Of a stretch of DNA of 64,000 nucleotides, positions 43,132-51,656 are shown in pieces; within the stretch, counting starts at the first letter, position 1, and every line of letters starts with the position of its first letter. Under the pieces are notes generated by a model that did no database searches, had not been told where the DNA came from, and saw only the letters and a list, made by a program, of their open reading frames with translations. A program made the position numbers and the translations under genes. The stretch spans positions 1-64,000 of the forward strand of contig NZ_ATWJ01000015.1 in the NCBI RefSeq assembly GCF_000421185.1, in the 5' to 3' direction. The stretch comes from Ornithinimicrobium pekingense DSM 21552 (GTDB lineage: Bacteria > Actinomycetota > Actinomycetes > Actinomycetales > Dermatophilaceae).

Positions 43132-44523
43132 GTGAAGAGCGCTGTCGAGAACCTGACCCCGACCCGGGTCAAGCTGACCGTCGAGGTCCCCGCCGCCGAC
43201 CTCAAGCCCCGCCTGGACGCGGCCTACCGCACCATCGGCGCGCAGGTGCAGGTGCCCGGCTTCCGCAAGGGCAAGGTCCCCAACCGGATCATCGACCAGC
43301 GGTTCGGCCGTGGCGCCGTCGTGCAGGAGGCCATCAACGAGGCGCTGCCGGAGTACTACTCCCAGGCGATCGCCGAGCAGGAGCTCAAGCCGCTGGGCCA
43401 GCCCGAGGTCAACCTCACCCAGCTGCCCCTCGAGGACGGCCAGGACCTGACCTTCGAGGCCGAGATCGACGTCGTCCCGCCGTTCGAGCTGCCCGACTTC
43501 TCCGGGATCTCCGTCGAGGTCGACCCTGTCGCCGCCTCCGACGAGGACGTCGAGACCCGCATGGAGTCGCTGCGCGGCCGTTTCGCCACGCTCAAGCCGA
43601 TCACCCGCAAGGCCAAGACCGGCGACCACACCACGATCGACCTGTCCGCCAAGATCGGTGACGACGAGATCGACTCCGTCACCGGTGTCTCCTACGAGAT
43701 CGGCGCGGGCAACATGCTCGAGGGCCTCGACAAGGCGCTGCGCGGCACCAAGGCCGGGGAGACCGTCGAGTTCACCGCCCCGCTGGCCGGCGGCGACCGG
43801 GCGGGCGAGCAGGCCGACGTCACCGTCACGGTGCAGGCGGTGAAGGCTCGGGAGCTGCCCAAGCTCGACGACGAGTTCGCCCAGCTGGCCAGCCCGCACG
43901 ACACCCTGGAGGAGCTGCGCGAGGACCTGCGCAAGCAGGCTGAGCAGGCTGCGAAGTTCGAGCAGGGCATCACCGCCCGCGACAAGGTGCTCGACGCGAT
44001 GCTGGACATGGTCGAGATCCCCGTGCCGGAGAACCTCGTCGAGGCCGAGGTCCACCGTCACCTCGAGGGCGAGAGCCGCCTCGAGGACGACACCCACCGC
44101 GCCGAGGTCACGGAGTCCACGACCAAGGCGATGAAGACCCAGTTCCTGCTGGACGCGCTCGTCGAGCGTGACGGCGTCGAGGTCGACCAGGGCGAGCTCA
44201 TCGAGTACATCATGATGACCGCCCAGCAGTACGGCATGAACCCCCAGGAGTTCGCCCAGCAGATCGACCAGGGCGGCCAGGTGCCCGCGATGGTGGCCGA
44301 GGTCGGCCGCCGCAAGGCGCTGGCCTCCGTGCTCGAGGCGGCGACCGTCACCGACACCGACGGCAACGTCGTCGACCTCAACGAGATCGACCCCTCCGAG
44401 GAGGACGACGACGAGGGCGAGCTCGACGTCGACGAGCTCGACGAGTCCGACCTGCAGGACTCCGACGGTGAGACCGCCGAGCCGCAGAGCGGCGAGCAGG
44501 CGAGCGACGAGGCCAAGGCCTGA
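43132..44523 (+). CDS. tig: Trigger factor (ribosome-associated chaperone, PPIase)
   Basis: A 463-residue chaperone that binds nascent chains at the ribosome exit. The N-terminal ribosome-binding domain has VPGFRKGKVPNRIIDQRFG (the GFRxGKxP signature). The FKBP-type PPIase domain (about 150-245) includes TGVSYEIGAGNMLEGLDKAL, and the helical C-domain follows to about 415. The tail of about 45 residues is extremely acidic (DPSEEDDDEGELDVDELDES), as in many actinobacteria. GTG 43132 has GGAG 8 nt upstream. A 19-bp terminator follows. Confidence 0.97.
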   Translation: MKSAVENLTPTRVKLTVEVPAADLKPRLDAAYRTIGAQVQVPGFRKGKVPNRIIDQRFGRGAVVQEAINEALPEYYSQAIAEQELKPLGQPEVNLTQLPLEDGQDLTFEAEIDVVPPFELPDFSGISVEVDPVAASDEDVETRMESLRGRFATLKPITRKAKTGDHTTIDLSAKIGDDEIDSVTGVSYEIGAGNMLEGLDKALRGTKAGETVEFTAPLAGGDRAGEQADVTVTVQAVKARELPKLDDEFAQLASPHDTLEELREDLRKQAEQAAKFEQGITARDKVLDAMLDMVEIPVPENLVEAEVHRHLEGESRLEDDTHRAEVTESTTKAMKTQFLLDALVERDGVEVDQGELIEYIMMTAQQYGMNPQEFAQQIDQGGQVPAMVAEVGRRKALASVLEAATVTDTDGNVVDLNEIDPSEEDDDEGELDVDELDESDLQDSDGETAEPQSGEQASDEAKA

Positions 44524-44545
44524 CGCCAGCCTCCCTCAGACAGCA

Positions 44546-44587
44546 GGCGGCGGCCCTGCGACCCGGACGGGTCGCAGGGCCGCCGCC
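44546..44587. terminator. Strong bidirectional terminator after tig
   Basis: Perfect 19-bp stem (44546-44564 with 44569-44587) and a 4-nt GGAC loop, placed between the convergent tig and monooxygenase genes. Confidence 0.9.
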
Positions 44588-44613
44588 GTGTCCGCAGGCA
44601 TGTCGGGCGCGGG

Positions 44614-45882
44614 TCAGCGGCCGGCGGCCCGCCCGGCCGGCTCCCGCGTCAGCGGCACCGGCTCGAACATCGGCGGCAGCTCCTCCGGCGTCAGCGCCGT
44701 GGGGCCGTAGAGCCAGTCGGTGAAGGAGTAGTCGGTGGTCTCCCGCGCGCGCAGGAGCGTGTTGCGCACCTCGCGCTGCTCGCCGTCCAGGTGCCACAGC
44801 TCGCCCCACCTCCGGCTCGTGGCGAGCACCCGGGCGGTGTGCCGGGTACGCACGTCGCTGTAGGCACGCAGGACCGGCTCCCAGTCGATCGTGTCACCGG
44901 TGGCGCCGGCGGCCAGCTGCCGCTCGGCGTGGGCGCCGAGCACCCAGGCGTCCTCGATCGCCATGATCGCGCCCTGGGCGATGTACTGCAGCGGCGCGTG
45001 CGCGGAGTCGCCGAGCAGGACGACGCGGCCCGCGACCCAGTCGGGCAGCGGCTCGCGGTCGAACATCCGCCACCACCGGTCGCGCCACATCAGCGGCAGC
45101 CCGGCCTGGATGTTCTCGTGCATGCCGGCGAAGGCGGCGTCCAGCTCGTCGGGGGTGCCCCAGTCCTCCTCGCCGGCCAGTGCCTTGGGCGACTCGAAGA
45201 CCGCGACCTGGTTGAACATCTCGCCCTGGCGCAGCGGGTACTGCACGAAGTGGCAGCCCGGCCCGACGTAGACGACGACGCCGTCGGCCATCACGTCGAG
45301 CTCGGCGACCTGGTCGATCGGCACCGCGCCGCGGTAGGCGACGTAGTGGGAGCTGACCGGCTCGTCGTCGGCCAGCAGCCGGCGGGCGACCGACCGGATG
45401 CCGTCGGCGGCCACGACCAGCCGCGCCTCGTGCGACCCGCCGGCGGTGACGACCACGGCTCCGTCCTCGACGTCGTCGTAGCCGGTGACGCACGCGCCCG
45501 TCACGAGGTCGACCCCGGCCCGCTCGCAGGCGCGCAGCAGGGTGCCGTGCAGGTCGCTGCGGTGGATGACCATGTAGGGGTAGCCGTAGCGGCGCTCGAG
45601 GTCACGCAGGTCGAGCCGGGTCAGCACGGTGCCGTCCACCGCGTCCTTCATCACCATGTGGTCGGGCAGCACGCCCAGGCTCTTGACCTCCTCGAGCAGC
45701 CCGAGCTGGTCGAGGATGCGCGTGCAGTTGGGGGCGATCTGCAGTCCGGCGCCGACCTCGCCCAGCTCGGCGGCCTGCTCCAGCACCCGGACGCCCAGGC
45801 CGAGCTGGGTCAGCCGCAGCGCGGCGGCCAGGCCGCCGATGCCGCCGCCGACGACGACGACGTCCTTGTCCCGTGCGGTCAT
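44614..45882 (-). CDS. 3-hydroxybenzoate 6-monooxygenase (FAD-dependent)
   Basis: A 422-residue class A flavoprotein hydroxylase. FAD motifs: VVVVGGGIGGLAAALRLTQL (residues about 8-27), VVAADGIRS (DG motif) and VVLLGDSAHAPLQYIAQGAI (GD motif) followed by MAIEDAW. The DLRDLERRYGYPYMVIHRSD and GPGCHFVQYPLRQGEMFN blocks are as in 3-hydroxybenzoate 6-hydroxylases. It lies last in an operon whose other enzymes break down gentisate, so it most likely makes gentisate from 3-hydroxybenzoate; salicylate 5-type activity is the alternative. AAGGA lies 8 nt before ATG. Confidence 0.88.
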   Translation of the reverse strand: MTARDKDVVVVGGGIGGLAAALRLTQLGLGVRVLEQAAELGEVGAGLQIAPNCTRILDQLGLLEEVKSLGVLPDHMVMKDAVDGTVLTRLDLRDLERRYGYPYMVIHRSDLHGTLLRACERAGVDLVTGACVTGYDDVEDGAVVVTAGGSHEARLVVAADGIRSVARRLLADDEPVSSHYVAYRGAVPIDQVAELDVMADGVVVYVGPGCHFVQYPLRQGEMFNQVAVFESPKALAGEEDWGTPDELDAAFAGMHENIQAGLPLMWRDRWWRMFDREPLPDWVAGRVVLLGDSAHAPLQYIAQGAIMAIEDAWVLGAHAERQLAAGATGDTIDWEPVLRAYSDVRTRHTARVLATSRRWGELWHLDGEQREVRNTLLRARETTDYSFTDWLYGPTALTPEELPPMFEPVPLTREPAGRAAGR

Positions 45883-45907
45883 GTCTGGTCCTTGTCGTGG
45901 GGCGCCG

Positions 45908-46567
45908 TCACAGCCAGCGCGGCAGGGTCGGGACGGGCGAGCCGTCGGCGGTGGTGAGGCCGGCACCGTCGCCGCGGCCGGCCAGGTATGCGGCCACCTG
46001 GGCGGGCGGGCCGCTGACCTCGGGCGCGTGGTCGCCGGGGGTGCTGGCCCGCTTGGCGCGGATGTCCTCGGACAGGTCCTGCAGGAATCCCTCCGGCAGG
46101 TCGGCGAACTCAGTCCCGGTGCCCAGGTCGACGGCGTGCACCATGACCTCGCGGGCCCGCATCCACGGGACCTCGGTGGCGGGGACCGTGCGGCCCTGCG
46201 CGGTGCGGACCGGCCGCTGCCACTGCTCGTCGGTCAGCGCGTCCAGGTCCGCGGCGAGCGCGGCGGCGGAGGCGGCATACCACTCGCGCAGCTCGGGCAC
46301 CGGGCGCGTCGAGCCCGCCTCGATGTCGGCGTCGCGCTGGTCGGTCGAGGCGTACATCGGGGTCTCGACCCCGGTGCGCGCCCAGGTGGCCAGGTTGCGC
46401 AGCGCGTCGGCGTTGGCGGCGAGGTGGGCGAGCAGGTGGCGTCCGGTCCAGCCCTCGAGCCGGGTGGGGCCCAGCAGCGTCTCGTCGTCGGCCGCCGCCA
46501 GCGCGCGGTCGAGGATGTCGGTGCCCTGGTCCATCCAGGCGCGGGACCTCTCGGGGGACGGGGCCAT
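45908..46567 (-). CDS. Mycothiol-dependent maleylpyruvate isomerase (DinB-like)
   Basis: A 219-residue protein of the MDMPI family, isomerising maleylpyruvate to fumarylpyruvate with mycothiol as cofactor. Typical blocks: LEGWTGRHLLAHLAANADAL (His of the metal site), YASTDQRDADIEAG and VPWMRAREVMVHAVDLGTGT (second His), with the C-terminal half ending TLPRWL. ATG overlaps the upstream stop by one base (TGATG). Its presence shows that this gentisate route is the thiol-dependent branch adapted to actinobacteria. Confidence 0.9.
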   Translation of the reverse strand: MAPSPERSRAWMDQGTDILDRALAAADDETLLGPTRLEGWTGRHLLAHLAANADALRNLATWARTGVETPMYASTDQRDADIEAGSTRPVPELREWYAASAAALAADLDALTDEQWQRPVRTAQGRTVPATEVPWMRAREVMVHAVDLGTGTEFADLPEGFLQDLSEDIRAKRASTPGDHAPEVSGPPAQVAAYLAGRGDGAGLTTADGSPVPTLPRWL

Positions 46568-47445
46568 CAGACCGCGGCCCCCGCGGCGGAAACGGCCGCG
46601 ACGGCAGGGTCGCCGCCGTCCGCCACGACGAGGTTGTCGCAGCGACCCAGGCCCTCGACCTCCGTCACGACCCGCTGGCCGGGCCGGAGGTAGACGGCGG
46701 GCCTGCGGGCGTGGCCCACGCCTCCCGGGGTGCCGGTGGCGATGACGTCGCCGGGGCGCAGCGTCACCATCGTGGACAGGTAGGACACCAGGGCCACGGG
46801 GTCGAAGAGCAGGTCGCCGGTCGAGTCCTCCTGCATGACCTCGCCGTCGACGGTGGTGCGGACGGTGAGGGCGGGACGGGTGCCGCCGACCTCGTCGGGG
46901 GTGACCAGCCAGGGGCCCAGCGGCGTGGTCGCCTCCCAGTTCTTGCCCTGCAGCCACTCACGGGTGCGGAACTGCCAGTCGCGGCAGGTCACGTCGTTGA
47001 GAACGGCGAAACCGGCGATCGCGTCGGAGGCGGTGGCCTCGTCGGCGCGGCGCACCGTGCGGCCGATGACCACCGCGAGCTCGACCTCCCAGTCGAAGGC
47101 CTCGGTCTCCTCCGGACGGCGGATCTCGTCGCCCGCGCCGACCAGCGTGTCCGCCACCTTGGAGAACACCGTCGGGTAGTCCGGCAGGTCCCGTCCCATC
47201 TCCTGGATGTGGCCCCGGTAGTTGAGCCCGACGCAGAAGATCTTGCCGGGCCGGGTCACGACGGGGGCGTAGTCGACGCCGTCCAGCGGGACGTCCCGGC
47301 CGTCGACGGAGGCGGCGGCCTGCCAGTCCGGCCGCTCGAGCAGGGCGCCCACGTCGGCGGCGTCGAGGAGGGTCGCCGTGCCGGCGGCCTCGTCGATGCG
47401 GGCGGCGCGCGTGCCCTCGGGCGTGCGGACGGTGGCGAGCTTCAT
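46567..47445 (-). CDS. Fumarylpyruvate hydrolase (FAA hydrolase family)
   Basis: A 292-residue FAH-fold enzyme that splits fumarylpyruvate into fumarate and pyruvate. Core motifs: KIFCVGLNYRGHIQEMGRDL, TVFSKVADTLVGAGDEI, DWEVELAVVIGRTVRRAD (metal-binding Glu residues), VLNDVTCRDWQ and TLRPGDVIATGTPGGVGHAR. The start ATG 47445 overlaps the stop of the dioxygenase gene (ATGA). Confidence 0.92.
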   Translation of the reverse strand: MKLATVRTPEGTRAARIDEAAGTATLLDAADVGALLERPDWQAAASVDGRDVPLDGVDYAPVVTRPGKIFCVGLNYRGHIQEMGRDLPDYPTVFSKVADTLVGAGDEIRRPEETEAFDWEVELAVVIGRTVRRADEATASDAIAGFAVLNDVTCRDWQFRTREWLQGKNWEATTPLGPWLVTPDEVGGTRPALTVRTTVDGEVMQEDSTGDLLFDPVALVSYLSTMVTLRPGDVIATGTPGGVGHARRPAVYLRPGQRVVTEVEGLGRCDNLVVADGGDPAVAAVSAAGAAV

Positions 47446-48605
47446 CGGGTGGTCTCCATCCGGTAGAGGTCGAGCTTGTCGAAGATCGGGGTGTCGCTGA
47501 AGCGGAACAGGTCGAGGGCGCCGGAGTCGGAGTCGGAGGCGCTGGCCTCGGACCGGATCGACAGGGGCTGCCAGGACGGCACGACGAACATGTCGCCGCG
47601 CTGCACCGACCAGGAGTGCTCGCCGACCGTGACCCGGCCGGTGCCGTCGAAGACCTGGTAGACCGACGAGCCCACCTCGCGCACCGGCGCGGTCTCGGTG
47701 CCGGAGGCGATGCGGTGCATCTCGGTGCGGATCGTGGGCAGCACGTCGCGGGCGTTGGTGGGGTTGGTGAACCGGACGGCGGCGTGGCCGGGCTCGAGGA
47801 CCCCCGGGAAGCCCTCGGCCTCCAGGTCGAGCTGGTCGGCCAGCGCGGCGTCGGTGTCGGCCCAGCGGTAGCGCAGCAGCGGGCTGCCCGAGCTCTCGTC
47901 GAGCATCGACACGGGCCGCAGCCCGGGGTGGCCCCACAGCCGCTCGGCGCGGGAGCGCTCCGGCGTGGCGTGCTCGGCGTCGCTGATCTGGTCGCGCCCG
48001 AACTCGAAGAACTGCGCCTCGGTCGTGTACTGGAAGGGGATGTCCAGGCCGTCGATCCACGCCATCGGGCTGGTCGCGGCGTTGTGGTGGGCGTGCCAGT
48101 TCCAGCCTGCCTGCGGCAGGAAGTCGCCCCGGGTCATGGGGACGGGGTCCTCGCCCACGACGGTCCACACGCCCTCGCCCTCGACGACGAAGCGGAAGGC
48201 GTTCTGGGTGTGGCGGTGCTCGGGGGCGTCCTCACCGGGCATCAGGTACTGGATCGCCGCCCACAGCGTCGGCGTCGCGTAGGGCTTGCCCTCCAGGGAG
48301 GGGTTGGCCAGGGCGATGGCGCGGCGCTCACCGCCGCGGCCCACGGGCACGAGGTCGCCGGCCTGGCCGGCCAGCTCGAGCAGGTTCTGCCAGCGCCACA
48401 GGTGGGGGCTGGCCTTCGACCGCGGGTGGGGCGGCATGAGGTCGCCGATCTCGGTCCACAGCGGGACCAGCAGCTCCTTCTCGAAGTTGCGGTAGAGCAT
48501 GTCGAGCTCGGGGCTCGGGACCGGCTGGTCGGGGGCGTCGGTCGCGCGCACCTGGACGGGGGAGACCGGACGGGGGGCGTCGGGGTCCGCGATCTGGTCG
48601 GTCAT
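47442..48605 (-). CDS. Gentisate 1,2-dioxygenase
   Basis: A 387-residue bicupin ring-cleavage enzyme that opens gentisate to maleylpyruvate. N-terminal cupin: EHRHTQNAFRFVVEGEGVWT (metal His residues) and GWNWHAHHNAATSPMAWIDG. A second cupin is near 300-370 (YQVFDGTGRVTVGEHSWSVQ, RGDMFVVPSWQPLSI). LWRWQNLLELA and MPPHPRSKASPHLW are also family-typical. First gene of the four-gene catabolic operon, with AAGGAGAGAG before ATG 48605; divergent from the IclR regulator. Confidence 0.93.
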   Translation of the reverse strand: MTDQIADPDAPRPVSPVQVRATDAPDQPVPSPELDMLYRNFEKELLVPLWTEIGDLMPPHPRSKASPHLWRWQNLLELAGQAGDLVPVGRGGERRAIALANPSLEGKPYATPTLWAAIQYLMPGEDAPEHRHTQNAFRFVVEGEGVWTVVGEDPVPMTRGDFLPQAGWNWHAHHNAATSPMAWIDGLDIPFQYTTEAQFFEFGRDQISDAEHATPERSRAERLWGHPGLRPVSMLDESSGSPLLRYRWADTDAALADQLDLEAEGFPGVLEPGHAAVRFTNPTNARDVLPTIRTEMHRIASGTETAPVREVGSSVYQVFDGTGRVTVGEHSWSVQRGDMFVVPSWQPLSIRSEASASDSDSGALDLFRFSDTPIFDKLDLYRMETTR

Positions 48606-48693
48606 CGTCTCTCTCCTTGGGCTCTGCGGTCCCGCCACGGCGTCGGTGCGGTCCTCGTCGCCTCCACTCTGACGCGTTTTCTGCTGACGTCCC

Positions 48694-48699
48694 TAGAGT
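48694..48699 (+). promoter_or_regulatory. -10 box of IclR-family regulator gene
   Basis: TAGAGT ends 8 nt before ATG 48708. The same 100-bp divergent spacer must hold the catabolic operon promoter; two copies of TTCTGCT (one partial, at about 48679 and 48701) are possible operator halves. Confidence 0.45.
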
Positions 48700-48707
48700 G
48701 TTCTGCT

Positions 48708-49502
48708 ATGAAGAAGAAGCCGCCCTACGCGTTGTCCAGCGTCGACAACGCGCTGGTGCTGGCGACGGTGCTGCGCACCGAGGGCTCCCTGACGGTGACC
48801 GAGGCCGCCCGCCGGCTCGGGGTCGCGCCCTCCACCGCCCACCGGCTGCTGGCGATGCTCGTCTACCGCGACTTCGCGGTGCAGGACTCCTCGCGCCAGT
48901 ACCGTCCCGGGCCGGCCTTCTCCCTCGAGGAGCACCAGGGCCTGGGCACCGGGATGCTGCGCGAGCTGGCCACGCCGCACCTCGAGGCGCTCGCCAGCCG
49001 GACGGGGGAGTCGGTCAACCTCGTGGTCAGGGTCGGGGAGTTCGTCCACTTCATCGCTTCCTGGGAGAGCACCAAGCCGCTGCGCGTGGGCAGCCGCGAG
49101 GGTATGACGTTCCCGGCCCACCTGACCTCGGGCGGGCTCGTGCTGCTCTCCCAGCTCAGCGACGCCGAGCTGGCCGACCTCTACGCCGAGCAGCGCTGGG
49201 CCGGCCGCGAGGCCCAGCGTCCGGACCTGCTGCGGCTGCAGCGCGAGCTGGCCGGCGTGCGGCGCTCCGGGGTCGCGGTGCAGCGCAACCGCAGCGAGTC
49301 GGGGGTCAGCGCGGTCGGGCTGTCCCTCGGCGACACCGGCCTGACGCCGGCGGCGCTGTCGGTCTCGATGCCGACCCTGCGCTTCGACCCCACCGACCTG
49401 GAGCACTGGGTGGGCCAGCTGCGCCGGGCCGTGCACGACATCCGCGAGGTGCTGGAGCGCGAGCTGGCGGCCCGCTCGGGCGGAGCCTCCGCCGGGGGCT
49501 GA
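48708..49502 (+). CDS. IclR-family transcriptional regulator of the gentisate operon
   Basis: A 264-residue regulator. The N-terminal winged helix has SSVDNALVLATVLRTEGSLT and TEAARRLGVAPSTAHRLLAM (recognition helix), followed by the IclR effector domain (ESVNLVVRVGEFVHFIASWE, RVGSREGMTFPAHLTSGGLV and the C-terminal QRNRSESGVSAVGLSL with the usual V-S-A-V-x-V pattern). Divergent orientation from the operon argues for ligand-controlled regulation of it, with 3-hydroxybenzoate or gentisate as likely effector. Confidence 0.9.
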   Translation: MKKKPPYALSSVDNALVLATVLRTEGSLTVTEAARRLGVAPSTAHRLLAMLVYRDFAVQDSSRQYRPGPAFSLEEHQGLGTGMLRELATPHLEALASRTGESVNLVVRVGEFVHFIASWESTKPLRVGSREGMTFPAHLTSGGLVLLSQLSDAELADLYAEQRWAGREAQRPDLLRLQRELAGVRRSGVAVQRNRSESGVSAVGLSLGDTGLTPAALSVSMPTLRFDPTDLEHWVGQLRRAVHDIREVLERELAARSGGASAGG

Positions 49503-49625
49503 GCCACCCGTCTGTCCGAGCGAGGACGCGTGGTCCGTGGTGGACTGGCAGCGTCCGACGGCGGTGAGACCGTGCGCCACACGCGACGGCCCCTCCCGCC
49601 CCGCAGCGAAGGGAGATCCCAGGCG

Positions 49626-50183
49626 ATGACACCCGCCGACCCGCACGAGGAGCGCACGAGGCACGAGCGGAAGATGTACCTGGTCTTGGCCGCGATGATC
49701 ACCACCTCGACGGTGACGATGTTCCTGCTGACCTACACCAACGCCTGGACCTGGGCGCACATGAGGTTCAGCGAGGAGCGGGTCTACATGGCCCTCCTCA
49801 TGGGCTCGGCGATGGCCATCATCATGCTCGGCTTCATGTGGGGGATGATGTACAGGAACGTCACGGTCAACCTGGCGATCATCGCCGGGGCCGTCGTCCT
49901 GGGCCTCACCGCGCTGTGGCTGTCCCGCTCCCAGACCCTGGTGGACGACCAGGCGTACATGAACGGGATGATCCCGCACCACTCGATCGCGATCCTGACC
50001 AGCGAGCGGGCCGACATCGACGACGTGCGCGTGCGGCAGCTGGCCGACGAGATCATCGAGGCCCAGCGCAGGGAGATCGCCGAGATGACGTGGCTCGTGG
50101 ACGACATCGAGCGCAACGGCGTCGTCACCACCGACCAGGAGGCCGAGCAGCGACGGGTGCCCGAGCTGGGCACGTCTCCGTGA
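49626..50183 (+). CDS. DUF305-domain membrane protein
   Basis: A 185-residue protein with three membrane helices (YLVLAAMITTSTVTMFLLTY, MALLMGSAMAIIMLGFMWGM, VNLAIIAGAVVLGLTALWLS) and a C-terminal DUF305-type helical domain: DDQAYMNGMIPHHSIAILTS, then ADIDDVRVRQLADEIIEAQR. The M-I-P-H-H motif binds metal in related proteins and is linked to copper or oxidative stress. AAGGGAGA lies about 11 nt before ATG. The stop overlaps the K+ channel gene by 4 nt. Confidence 0.88.
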   Translation: MTPADPHEERTRHERKMYLVLAAMITTSTVTMFLLTYTNAWTWAHMRFSEERVYMALLMGSAMAIIMLGFMWGMMYRNVTVNLAIIAGAVVLGLTALWLSRSQTLVDDQAYMNGMIPHHSIAILTSERADIDDVRVRQLADEIIEAQRREIAEMTWLVDDIERNGVVTTDQEAEQRRVPELGTSP

Positions 50184-51058
50184 GCCTGGTCGCCGCCACG
50201 GTCCTGACGGCGGGCGGGGTGCTCGTCATCCTCGTGGGCCTGTGGGACATGTTCCACACCCTGCTCCACCCCACCGGGCAGGGTCGCCTGAGCACCTGGG
50301 TGCTGGCCGGTGCCTGGCGGCTCTCACGGGTGACGGGGCACCGGGTCGGGTCGGCCGTGGGACCGGCCGCCATGGTCGCGGTGATCCTGCTCTGGGTGGC
50401 GCTGCAGGTCCTGGGCTGGGCGATGGTCTACCTGCCGCACGTGCCGGACGGGTTCACCTACGGCTCCGGGGTGGACCCCGCCCTCTACCCCGACGTCGTC
50501 GAGTCCGCCTACGTCTCGGCGGTGACGCTGACCACGCTCGGCTACGGCGACGTGGTCGCGACCCAGCCGTGGATCCGGGCTGCCAGCCCGCTGCAGGCGC
50601 TCACGGGGTTCGCCCTGCTGACGGCGGGCCTGACGTGGTTCACCCAGATCTACCCACCTCTGTCCCGGCGGCGCGCCCTGGCCCTCGAGCTCAAGGGCAT
50701 GGCCGAGACCGACCTGGCCGACGACCTCGAGGCGGACCCGGCGGTGGCGACCCGAGCGCTGGACACCCTCGCCGCCGAGGTGGGCAAGGTGCGGATCGAC
50801 TTCGCCCAGCACAGCGAGGGGTTCTACTTCCAGGAGAGCGACCCGGACCTGTCGCTCGCGCGGCAGGTCGGCTACCTCCTGACGCTGCGGGACGCCGCGC
50901 TCGCCTCGTCCGATGCGCTGGTGCGGGGGAGCGGGGGGCGGTTGTCGCTGGCCGTCGAGCAGCTCAGCTCGGTCCTGGACGAGAACTTCCTCCACCGCGG
51001 CGGCGAGCCGGCCGAGGTCTTCACCGCCTACGCCACCGAGCACGGCGACGGGCCGTAG
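50180..51058 (+). CDS. Two-TM-type potassium channel family protein
   Basis: A 292-residue membrane protein. Helices are near residues 2-22, 55-80 and 135-155, with the selectivity filter in VTLTTLGYGDVVATQPW (TLGYGD) between the last two. The C-terminal 125 residues are soluble and helical (ALELKGMAETDLADDLEADP, then VRIDFAQHSEGFYFQE). It starts in a GTGA overlap with the DUF305 gene, so both products may work together in the membrane. Confidence 0.85.
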   Translation: MSLVAATVLTAGGVLVILVGLWDMFHTLLHPTGQGRLSTWVLAGAWRLSRVTGHRVGSAVGPAAMVAVILLWVALQVLGWAMVYLPHVPDGFTYGSGVDPALYPDVVESAYVSAVTLTTLGYGDVVATQPWIRAASPLQALTGFALLTAGLTWFTQIYPPLSRRRALALELKGMAETDLADDLEADPAVATRALDTLAAEVGKVRIDFAQHSEGFYFQESDPDLSLARQVGYLLTLRDAALASSDALVRGSGGRLSLAVEQLSSVLDENFLHRGGEPAEVFTAYATEHGDGP

Positions 51059-51106
51059 CCACTCGGGCCGGCCCGGCGCCGGCCCGCCAGACGAAAGGAG
51101 CCCCTC

Positions 51107-51619
51107 GTGTGGTTCGACTCCTGGTCCGCGGTCCTGCGGATTGTCCTCGTCGGCGCCGCGTCCTACGCGGCGCTGGTGCTGCTGCTGCGGCTGGTGGGCA
51201 AACGCCTCCTGGCCAAGCTCAACGCCTTCGACCTGGTCGTGACTGTCGCGCTGGGCTCGGTGCTCGCGACCGCCGTGCTGAGCAAGGACGTCCGCTACGT
51301 CGACGCCGTGGCGGGGATGGCGCTGCTGGTCGCCGCGCAGTGGGTGGTGACGCGGGTGACCACCTGGCTGCCGGGCGGTCGCTGGTTCGTCAACGCCGAG
51401 CCCACCCTGGTCGTCGCCCGCGGGGAGGTGCTCGAGCACGCGCTGACGCGGGCCCGGCTGACCCGCGGCGAGGTGCTGCAGGCCGTCCGCTCCTCCGGTC
51501 AGGGCGGCCTGCAGGACGTCGCGGCCGTGGTCCTCGAGCCGGACGGGACCCTCAGCGTCGTCACCCGGTCCTCGGCCGGTGACGAGCGGGCGCTGGCCGA
51601 GGTGCCCGGGTGGGCCTGA
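51107..51619 (+). CDS. DUF421 (YetF-like) membrane protein
   Basis: A 170-residue protein with three N-terminal helices (LRIVLVGAASYAALVLLLRL, FDLVVTVALGSVLATAVLSK, AVAGMALLVAAQWVVTRVTT) and a soluble DUF421 domain carrying GRWFVNAEPTLVVARGEVLE, ARLTRGEVLQAVRSSG and AAVVLEPDGTLSVV. The GKRLLAKLNAFDLVVTVALG block is the family signature. AAAGGAG is 8 nt before GTG 51107. It follows the K+ channel by 48 bp, possibly the same transcript. Function is unknown. Confidence 0.9.
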   Translation: MWFDSWSAVLRIVLVGAASYAALVLLLRLVGKRLLAKLNAFDLVVTVALGSVLATAVLSKDVRYVDAVAGMALLVAAQWVVTRVTTWLPGGRWFVNAEPTLVVARGEVLEHALTRARLTRGEVLQAVRSSGQGGLQDVAAVVLEPDGTLSVVTRSSAGDERALAEVPGWA

Positions 51620-51656
51620 GCCGGCTCGCGTCCGGGTGACGGGGTGGCGGGCGTGC

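Noticed and set aside
49503-49545. GAGCGAGGACGCGTGG after iclR as a fourth locus of the 32-bp repeat
   Set aside because: Only one imperfect core with an insertion and no second unit at 32 bp; too weak to include.
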